Below are positions 1 to 4,675 of a stretch of DNA of 6,508 nucleotides, piece by piece. The position numbers and the translations under genes were made by a program. The DNA is taken from contig CANOGG010000071.1 of the NCBI GenBank assembly GCA_947565485.1, forward strand, positions 1-6,508, written 5' to 3'. This stretch comes from an uncultured Mycoplasma sp. (GTDB taxonomy: Bacteria > Bacillota_I > Bacilli_A > RF39 > UBA660). Each line of letters begins with the position of its first letter. The stretch's first letter is position 1. The notes below the pieces were generated by a model. The model made no database searches. It was not told the origin of the DNA and worked only from the letters and a program-made list of their open reading frames with translations.

Positions 1-735
1 GCTCTAAATAGTTACATAAAATCTAGTTTTTGGGCTTTATTTAATAATAAAGAAGTAATTTTCCATGGCGACCCCCATAGTGGTAATATATGCCTCGATG
101 ATAAAGGCAATATATACTTTTTAGATATGGGACTTTTATGTACTCTAAGTAAAAAGGACGCCGAATTAACTAAACAATTATTTTTTGCCGCCTATTCCGG
201 TAATCATGAAAAATTATATCAACTTCTTGCCAGTTTTGGCACTTTAAATAAAAAGGAAGAACAAATCCTCAAAAATTTTTGCCAACAATATTGTGAAAAT
301 GTCAAAACCAAAAATATCACATATTATTTTGTTGATGTTATTAATGCTTGTCTAATCTGTGAAATTAATCCTCCTGATTTTTTATTTAGCATGGCTAAGG
401 CTTTCGTCTGTCTAAACGGCATTTGTAATTTCTCCGAAAATAAATATTCTGCCCAAGAATTATTACAAGAACAAGTATTGGAATATCTCTTCCAAAGAAG
501 TATCAAAGATAGTCAAGAAATATTATTGGATATTTTAAAAATCACTCCCCAAATGCTCGAAAATATCTATGAATACGGTTTAATAAATACTTTTGCTAAA
601 ATAACAACCCATAAAAAATTAAACAACGACACCAAAAAACTCCTCGAAAATCTAAAAGAGATGTTACTCTTAATAAAAAATAACCCTCCAAAAATTCAAG
701 ATGAGCCAAAACTTCAAAGAACAAAACCATCATAA
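1..735 (+). CDS. ABC1/AarF/UbiB-family atypical kinase, C-terminal part (5' truncated by window edge)
   Basis: The reading frame is open from base 1 to the TAA at 733-735 (244 residues visible), so the ATG at 127 is internal and not the start. The first residues carry the kinase catalytic loop HGDPHSGN (catalytic Asp24, metal-binding Asn29 of the visible part) followed by the magnesium motif LDMG (Asp42). This matches the HGDPHPGN...DFG signature of the ABC1/AarF/UbiB atypical kinase-like family, with Ser for Pro and Met for Phe. The N-terminal lobe with the family's KxGQ motif lies outside the window. The remaining roughly 200 residues are a helical, Lys-rich C-terminal extension of normal length for the family. 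Members act as ATPases or kinases in quinone or lipid metabolism in other organisms; the role in anaerobic low-GC bacteria is not established. No terminator follows before the next promoter. Confidence 0.88.
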   Translation, partial: ALNSYIKSSFWALFNNKEVIFHGDPHSGNICLDDKGNIYFLDMGLLCTLSKKDAELTKQLFFAAYSGNHEKLYQLLASFGTLNKKEEQILKNFCQQYCENVKTKNITYYFVDVINACLICEINPPDFLFSMAKAFVCLNGICNFSENKYSAQELLQEQVLEYLFQRSIKDSQEILLDILKITPQMLENIYEYGLINTFAKITTHKKLNNDTKKLLENLKEMLLLIKNNPPKIQDEPKLQRTKPS

Positions 736-760
736 CAAATCTAATCCAAACATAAATTTT

Positions 761-790
761 TTGACAATACTTAATTACCCATGCTATAAT
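761..790 (+). promoter_or_regulatory. Sigma-A-type promoter with extended -10, upstream of the Ig-like membrane protein
   Basis: There is a perfect -35 TTGACA at 761-766 and a perfect -10 TATAAT at 785-790, with an 18-base spacer and a TGC just before the -10 (extended -10, TGCTATAAT). The predicted transcript start is near 797, giving a 5' leader of about 46 bases. A Shine-Dalgarno-like AAGGG at 831-835 sits 7 bases before the ATG at 843. Confidence 0.85.
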
Positions 791-842
791 AAAGTTAACA
801 AAAGAATTAAAAATACAACTCTAAATACGAAAGGGTAAAAAT

Positions 843-1766
843 ATGTCTAAACCATTAAAATTTATTCTCCTCACTCTAGGAGTATTCCTAACCATCATCT
901 TAATTGATACTATCCAAGCTAAAGTCTTAAATAATAAACCATTCATCAAGCTTGTCGAAAAATACCATAGTGGTGACCTTATGCGTAAAGATATTGGCAT
1001 CTTAGTTGATACCTATAACTGCCACATTGATGGCCAACATACGGTCTTTAAATGGCAAAAATATACCTGTTCTAGTCTAGATGAAGTTCTACTAATAGGC
1101 ACTAAAGAAACTTTTAAGCTTGGCTTAACTCTTGATGATAATCGCTATGTATCTTTTGCCTATGACGTTCCATATTCTAATACTAGTTTATTTGATGCTT
1201 TAACCAAAAATGAAATAACTATCAAAGAGTTTCTAAAGAAACTAACCAAAATAGATACTTTAAAAGACGGTGGCTCTACTATTTATAAATATGACCAATC
1301 TAAAAAAGAGTTCGGTCCCGAAGATTTTTATGTTATCTCTTGTAATAGTCTAGATGGTATCAAAGATATTTACATTGCTAAAGAAAAAGACACTCTAACC
1401 AACATATGTAGCCTTCATATCAACGACTTAGAAAATGTCTCTATGACCATCAAAGATGGGACTCTAGAAAAAACAAAAGCTACAATTATTATTAAAGATA
1501 CCAGTAACCGTAAAAACATTTATGGCGAATACTTCAAACTTGAACGTGAGGAAAAAAGCACGTGGCATGAACTAAAATCCAAAGAAACTCTAGCCTTTAA
1601 TGATATCGGCTATACAGTTAACTCTAATAACTATCTTGAACTTGAAATTGATTGGAGCAGATTTTATGGCGAACTAGAAAAAGGAACCTATCGCCTAATA
1701 AAATACACAAGCGAAAGGGGAGAACCTATCAAACACTATTTAACCACAGAATTTACTATCAAATAA
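843..1766 (+). CDS. Membrane-anchored extracytoplasmic protein with C-terminal bacterial Ig-like domain
   Basis: This is a protein of 307 residues. Residues 6-23 form one hydrophobic segment after a short Lys-containing N-terminus: an uncleaved anchor or a signal peptide, with no lipobox Cys. The rest is soluble and should lie outside the membrane. Residues about 205-307 resemble the bacterial Ig-like domain often seen at the end of Bacillota secreted proteins (Pfam Big_14 type). The recognisable pieces are IYGEYFKLE (226-234), a W-H-E-L strand, NDIGYTV (253-259), and the WSRFYGELEKGTYRLIKY hallmark (271-288). The middle (about 40-190) has a Cys pair (C60, C76), a second pair (C167, C189) and a segment DGGSTIYKY (142-150); I recognise no enzyme motif there. 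The start is fixed by the AAGGG site 7 bases upstream. It is probably monocistronic: strong promoter before, terminator after. Function unknown; binding or envelope-associated is inference. Confidence 0.82.
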   Translation: MSKPLKFILLTLGVFLTIILIDTIQAKVLNNKPFIKLVEKYHSGDLMRKDIGILVDTYNCHIDGQHTVFKWQKYTCSSLDEVLLIGTKETFKLGLTLDDNRYVSFAYDVPYSNTSLFDALTKNEITIKEFLKKLTKIDTLKDGGSTIYKYDQSKKEFGPEDFYVISCNSLDGIKDIYIAKEKDTLTNICSLHINDLENVSMTIKDGTLEKTKATIIIKDTSNRKNIYGEYFKLEREEKSTWHELKSKETLAFNDIGYTVNSNNYLELEIDWSRFYGELEKGTYRLIKYTSERGEPIKHYLTTEFTIK

Positions 1767-1789
1767 AATGTTCACTCATAACCAAATTT

Positions 1790-1810
1790 CCCTTAAAAAA
1801 AGGGTTTTTT
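1790..1810 (+). terminator. Weak intrinsic terminator after the Ig-like protein gene
   Basis: A 5-bp stem CCCTT (1790-1794) / AAGGG (1800-1804) with a 5-base A loop is followed directly by six T (1805-1810). It sits 23 bases after the stop codon. The stem is short, so read-through is possible, and a second terminator lies at 1914-1950. Confidence 0.6.
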
Positions 1811-1913
1811 CATAAAATAAATTTACAAAAGGAGTTATTAAACCATCAGCTGCCACAGCTACTGTTCTAATTGACTCTTTATACCTCTTTATTAAGAAAC
1901 GTATCTAATTTTT
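1811..1913 (+). other. Unassigned stretch between two terminators; possible remnant or small transcript
   Basis: About 100 bases lie between two + strand terminators. They hold a good ribosome-site-like AAAAGGAG (1827-1834), but no ATG, GTG or TTG follows at proper distance. A frame without a start runs through it and ends at TAA 1906-1908; its last residues would read KPSAATATVLIDSLYLFIKK. The minus strand is also open without a good start. No promoter was recognised inside. It could be a decayed gene end, a 3' untranslated region with a second terminator, or a small RNA. I do not call it a gene. Confidence 0.25.
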
Positions 1914-1950
1914 AGAACCGTTAATTAATTAATAAATTCGGTTCTTTTTC
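1914..1950 (+). terminator. Intrinsic terminator upstream of the HD-domain gene
   Basis: A 7-bp stem AGAACCG (1914-1920) / CGGTTCT (1939-1945) has an 18-base A/T loop that can itself pair weakly (AATT repeats). It is followed by a T-rich tail running to about 1954. The minus-strand side lacks a T run, so it works in the + direction. It isolates the HD gene's own promoter, which begins a few bases later. Confidence 0.75.
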
Positions 1951-1957
1951 TTTTATC

Positions 1958-1985
1958 TTGCTAATTTTAAAACATATGCTATAAT
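1958..1985 (+). promoter_or_regulatory. Promoter of the HD-domain gene, extended -10, very short leader
   Basis: The -35 is TTGCTA (1958-1963), followed by a 16-base spacer and a perfect TATAAT (1980-1985) preceded by TGC (extended -10). The predicted transcript start is near 1992, only about 12 bases before the ATG at 2004, so the mRNA would begin almost at its Shine-Dalgarno sequence. Confidence 0.75.
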
Positions 1986-1992
1986 AGAAACC

Positions 1993-1998
1993 AGGTGA
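1993..1998 (+). promoter_or_regulatory. Ribosome binding site that decides the HD gene start
   Basis: AGGTGA matches the anti-Shine-Dalgarno end of 16S rRNA and lies 5 bases before ATG 2004. The GTG at 1995 in the same frame is part of this site and so is very unlikely to be the start. The same 16-base arrangement, AGGTGAAAAAAATGAT, recurs at 3701. Confidence 0.75.
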
Positions 1999-2003
1999 AA
2001 AAA

Positions 2004-3017
2004 ATGATTTCAGACTATCTAAATATATTTTGTCCTCCAAATGATTATCCCGAGTTTCTAACTAAATATCTCTCTACTAAAACTATGACTCGCTTAAAAT
2101 ATATCGGCCAATTTTGTGGCGATGATTATACTAATCTCTATCATCCTTTAGCCTTTTATTCTCGCTTTGACCATAGTCTCGCTGTAGCCCTTATGACTTA
2201 TCACTTTACTCATGCTAAAACACCCACTATATTAGCACTTCTTCATGATATATACACGCCTTGTTTTGCTCACACTGTTGATTATGTTTTAAATGATTAT
2301 CTTAACCAAGAGACCTCAGAACAAGTAGGAAGAAGCGCTATTTCTAATGACTCTCTACTAGAAGAGTATCTATTAGAAGATAATATCCAACTCTCGGAAC
2401 TAAAAAATCTCCATCACTATACCGTTCTTGAAAATCATTCACCACGTCTTTGTACTGACCGTCTTGATGGCGTTTTAGGAACATGTGCTATCTGGCTTCA
2501 TACTCAATCTTTATCAAGCATTAAAGAAGTATATACCAACTTAACAGTCATACCAAATGAAGATAATCAACCTGAAATCGGCTTTGTTAATCTTGACATT
2601 GCTACCAAATTTGTCCCCATGATTCTAACATATGCCTACGAATGTAGTAGTAATCGTGATAAATTTGCCATGAAATATATTTCTGACTGCTTAAAACTTG
2701 CTCTATCAAAAAAATATTTCAGTTTAACTGATCTCTATACGAAAAAGGAAAGCGAAATTGTTACTATTCTAAAAAAATATATTCCTTCCTGGGAAATTTT
2801 TGCCAACTCCAGTGAATTAATCGAGACATCTAAGTTACCTTTAAATTACCATATTTCTTTTGAAACTAAAAAAAGAAATGTTATTCCTCTTCTAAAAATG
2901 CCTGATAAAACCATTCGCTTAACTGAGGCCTCACCCCAAATAAACGCCATGTACCAAGAATTTTATACCCACCAAGAACCACCATATGCTTATATAAAAT
3001 CTTTAAAAAAACTCTAA
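2004..3017 (+). CDS. HD-superfamily metal-dependent phosphohydrolase (SAMHD1/dGTPase-like HD fold)
   Basis: This is a soluble protein of 337 residues from the ATG at 2004; the in-frame GTG at 1995 overlaps the Shine-Dalgarno site and was not used. It shows the HD-domain metal motif in order: RFDHSLAVA (His57), ALLHDIYTPCFAH (His81-Asp82, later His90), then TDRLDGVLG (Asp152, in the place of the conserved D of the HD family's xDRLDxxL helix). This order and spacing resemble HD phosphohydrolases related to dNTP triphosphohydrolases and SAMHD1-like proteins, which hydrolyse phosphate esters of nucleotides using Mn, Fe or Mg. The usual HDIGHGPFSH is altered to HDIYTPCFAH: Gly and the first His are lost and the second His is kept. 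No membrane segment, signal peptide or allosteric domain is visible. It has its own promoter and no clear terminator before the next gene. The substrate cannot be inferred. Confidence 0.82.
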   Translation: MISDYLNIFCPPNDYPEFLTKYLSTKTMTRLKYIGQFCGDDYTNLYHPLAFYSRFDHSLAVALMTYHFTHAKTPTILALLHDIYTPCFAHTVDYVLNDYLNQETSEQVGRSAISNDSLLEEYLLEDNIQLSELKNLHHYTVLENHSPRLCTDRLDGVLGTCAIWLHTQSLSSIKEVYTNLTVIPNEDNQPEIGFVNLDIATKFVPMILTYAYECSSNRDKFAMKYISDCLKLALSKKYFSLTDLYTKKESEIVTILKKYIPSWEIFANSSELIETSKLPLNYHISFETKKRNVIPLLKMPDKTIRLTEASPQINAMYQEFYTHQEPPYAYIKSLKKL

Positions 3018-3040
3018 AAAAATGTTAATGTTAAGTCTAG

Positions 3041-3064
3041 TTGACAAACTTCCAATCAAAGTTG
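3041..3064. promoter_or_regulatory. Possible operator: imperfect dyad and direct repeat before the XRE gene
   Basis: AACTT and AAGTT form a short inverted repeat (within AAACTTCCAATCAAAGTT, around 3047-3064). GTTG is repeated at 3040 and 3061, 21 bases or two helical turns apart. The dyad lies just upstream of and against the -35 at 3066, where a repressor would block or an activator would help RNA polymerase. Autoregulation by the downstream HTH protein is inference. Confidence 0.3.
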
Positions 3065-3065
3065 G

Positions 3066-3094
3066 TGGACTGCAACCGCTATCTTTAGTACAAT
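3066..3094 (+). promoter_or_regulatory. Probable promoter of the XRE/DUF4097 operon
   Basis: A -35-like TGGACT (3066-3071) is followed by a 17-base spacer and the -10 TACAAT (3089-3094). It is weaker than the other promoters in the window, as expected for a regulated one. The predicted transcript start is near 3101, right at the GAGGTGA ribosome site (3101-3107), so the leader is again very short. Confidence 0.5.
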
Positions 3095-3113
3095 GGTTCT
3101 GAGGTGAAGAAAT

Positions 3114-3722
3114 ATGTCAATCGGCGAAAAAATTTATGAATTAAGAAAAAAGAAAAATCTAAGTCAAGAAGAATTAGCAAGTGCTCTAGGTGTAACCCGC
3201 CAAACAATAAGTAAATGGGAAACTGGCGAATCAAGTCCCGATTTCGACAAAATAGTCCCATTATGTAACTTCTTTGAAATATCCACTGACGAACTCTTAA
3301 AAGGTGAAAATCATTTAGAAAAGGAAATAATTATTGAAAAAAAGCGTAACAAATCTCTCATGATTTCTATGTGTATAATTATCTTTGTAGTCATGTGTAT
3401 AAGTGCAATTTTTTTAGAAGATATAGGTGCTAGTGACTCTCTAATGGCCGCGGTTTCTCTAACTTGTTTAGGTGCCATATCTATCATTTTAGTTAATTTC
3501 TTTTTAACTAGAACTCCCAAGAAATACGAGACTAAAGGTGAATACAGAAAAGAAAAACTCTTAAACGAAACATTTAATTTACTCTTATTTCTAATGTATC
3601 TTGGAGTGAGTTTTCTCTTCGATATCTGGGAGTATTCTTGGGTTATCATCATCATCGGGTTATTAGTTAAAAGGGTAATCGAACTATTATTTATTTTAAG
3701 AGGTGAAAAAAATGATAAATAA
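3114..3722 (+). CDS. XRE-family HTH regulator fused to a four-helix membrane domain
   Basis: This is a protein of 202 residues. Residues 4-62 form a classical XRE/Cro-C1 DNA-binding domain: helix-turn-helix at about 16-36 (LSQEELASALGVTRQTISKW), then SSPDFDKIVPLCNFFEISTDELL, typical of HTH_3 repressors. A charged Lys/Glu linker (64-80) leads to four hydrophobic segments at about 82-101, 108-132, 153-171 and 174-194. The protein should therefore be held in the membrane with the HTH inside the cell. Such membrane-tethered XRE proteins are common in Bacillota and thought to respond to envelope or membrane signals. The start is set by GAGGTGA 7 bases upstream of the ATG. Its last 11 bases overlap the start of the DUF4097 gene (ATGATAAATAA), indicating translational coupling and a shared role. 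The DNA target is unknown; its own promoter is the obvious first candidate. Confidence 0.9.
   Translation: MSIGEKIYELRKKKNLSQEELASALGVTRQTISKWETGESSPDFDKIVPLCNFFEISTDELLKGENHLEKEIIIEKKRNKSLMISMCIIIFVVMCISAIFLEDIGASDSLMAAVSLTCLGAISIILVNFFLTRTPKKYETKGEYRKEKLLNETFNLLLFLMYLGVSFLFDIWEYSWVIIIIGLLVKRVIELLFILRGEKNDK
3698..3706 (+). promoter_or_regulatory. Ribosome binding site inside the XRE gene, deciding the DUF4097 start
   Basis: AAGAGGTGA lies within the 3' end of the XRE gene, 5 bases before ATG 3712. It contains an in-frame GTG (3703) that would give three extra residues (M-K-K), but that codon is part of the Shine-Dalgarno pairing. ATG 3712 is therefore preferred. Confidence 0.75.
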
Positions 3723-4590
3723 AACTGTAATTGTAACTAATATTATTATTCTCTCATGTATTATCGTGGGTCTCGTAATATTTTTAGTTTTGGGAATTGG
3801 CTCTAAACACGAATACTTAAAAGGCCAAAATACTATAATTAGCGACCAAAAATATAACCTAACAGACTTCAATAAACTAAATATAAACGTTAAATCTTAT
3901 GACATCAGTTTTGAAAAAAGCCTTTCTTCCAATATCGAAGTCAAAGTCTATGGCCATGAAAAAGACCGCAATAAAATTAAAATCGCACTTGAGAAAGATA
4001 AACTTAATATAACCCAAACTGGTTCTTCTAATTATATTTGCTTTGGCTTTTGTTATTATGAAAATAAAGTAGTTATCTATCTTCCAGAAAATTTTAATCC
4101 TGCCCTAGATCTCAAAACTATGAGTGGTGACATCACATCTGATATTCCTTTAACCAATGCCCAAAATAAATTTAAAACAACCAGTGGTGACATTGAACTA
4201 CCAAACTTAACTAAAAGTACAGTTACTAGTACTAGTGGCGAGATTGAAATAGGCACAGTCGATAATCTAACAACCAAAACAACTAGTGGCGATATTACTA
4301 TTACTGAGGTAAATAACCTAAATGCCATCTCCACCAGTGGCGAAATATCTATCACTAAAATTAATAATAGTGGTACCATCAAAACAACTAGTGGCGATAT
4401 TGATATTGATAATTTTACCATTACCAAAAATTCACATCTCGAATCAACCAGTGGCGATATCAAAATCCGTCTCTTAAATAATGCTAATATTATCACAAAC
4501 ACTATAAGTGGCGATAAAGATATCAAAAATTCCTTTGGCACCCACAATCTTGAAATCAAAACAACCAGTGGTGACATTACAGTTAGATGA
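3712..4590 (+). CDS. Membrane-anchored DUF4097-family beta-repeat (beta-solenoid) protein
   Basis: This is a protein of 292 residues from ATG 3712. Residues 6-30 form a hydrophobic anchor with no lipobox, placing the rest outside the membrane. Residues about 47-120 are a beta-rich cap: LNINVKSYDISF, then VKVYGHEK, then NKVVIYLPE before the repeats. From residue 133 there are nine turns of 17-20 residues, each with an S-G-D or S-G-E corner; the Ser residues are at 138, 158, 175, 192, 209, 227, 247, 266 and 286. This is the DUF4097 family pattern (TTSGDIxI), expected to fold as a stacked parallel beta-helix. DUF4097 proteins are often encoded beside small regulators and membrane proteins in Bacillota, and some are linked to envelope stress. 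It is co-transcribed with, and overlaps by 11 bases, the membrane HTH gene. The family assignment is firm; a role as sensor or scaffold is inference. It ends with TGA. Confidence 0.9.
   Translation: MINKTVIVTNIIILSCIIVGLVIFLVLGIGSKHEYLKGQNTIISDQKYNLTDFNKLNINVKSYDISFEKSLSSNIEVKVYGHEKDRNKIKIALEKDKLNITQTGSSNYICFGFCYYENKVVIYLPENFNPALDLKTMSGDITSDIPLTNAQNKFKTTSGDIELPNLTKSTVTSTSGEIEIGTVDNLTTKTTSGDITITEVNNLNAISTSGEISITKINNSGTIKTTSGDIDIDNFTITKNSHLESTSGDIKIRLLNNANIITNTISGDKDIKNSFGTHNLEIKTTSGDITVR
4114..4581 (+). repeat. Nine degenerate in-frame repeats encoding the beta-solenoid turns
   Basis: The core motif, roughly aCHAGTGGYGAYATH, starts its AGT at 4123, 4183, 4234, 4285, 4336, 4390, 4450, 4507 and 4567. 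Spacing is 51-60 bases and always a multiple of three. The copies at 4285, 4390 and 4450 share AGTGGCGATAT exactly. This is a coding repeat, not a CRISPR or intergenic repeat; it allows copy-number change by recombination or slippage without losing frame. Confidence 0.85.
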
Positions 4591-4623
4591 TTTTAACATT
4601 AATAAATTGTAATATTTAAGAAT

Positions 4624-4652
4624 TTGCGTAAATACCCAAAATATGATAAAAT
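4624..4652 (+). promoter_or_regulatory. Promoter of the DUF975-CmpB fusion gene
   Basis: The -35 is TTGCGT (4624-4629), followed by a 17-base spacer and the -10 TAAAAT (4647-4652) preceded by TGA (extended -10). The predicted start is near 4659. A GAGG ribosome site at 4665-4668 precedes the ATG by 7 bases. No convincing terminator separates it from the DUF4097 gene, so read-through from the operon could add to expression. Confidence 0.6.
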
Positions 4653-4675
4653 AAGATATAGATTGAGGTTGTACT

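Noticed and set aside
127..735. Kinase fragment as a complete gene starting at the ATG at 127
   Set aside because: The same frame is open to base 1 and the bases before 127 encode the catalytic loop HGDPHSGN, so this ATG is the Met of the LDMG motif.
1652..1870. A + strand open frame overlapping the end of the Ig-like protein gene
   Set aside because: It lies out of frame within a well-supported domain, runs across a terminator, and gives a low-complexity product without its own ribosome site.
1834..1908. Small peptide gene following AAAAGGAG
   Set aside because: The only start-like codon is ATT, 2 bases after the ribosome site, too close and too rare; no ATG, GTG or TTG is in frame.
3041..3046. 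Perfect TTGACA as the -35 of the XRE operon
   Set aside because: At 16-18 bases downstream there is only GGTGGA-like sequence and no -10. The TACAAT at 3089 pairs better with TGGACT at 3066.
3311..3655. Minus-strand open frame across the XRE membrane domain
   Set aside because: Shadow of hydrophobic coding sequence; the + frame encodes a recognisable HTH and membrane helices with a good ribosome site.
4077..4577. Long open frame on the minus strand opposite the DUF4097 repeats, with repeated ISPLVVL
   Set aside because: It is the mirror of the in-frame TSGDI coding repeat; regular codons keep the antisense frame open. There is no ribosome site or promoter for it, and the + strand protein is a clear family member.
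4114..4581. Regular short repeats that could suggest a CRISPR array
   Set aside because: The repeats are degenerate, in frame and spaced 51-60 bases by coding need, and lie wholly inside a protein gene.
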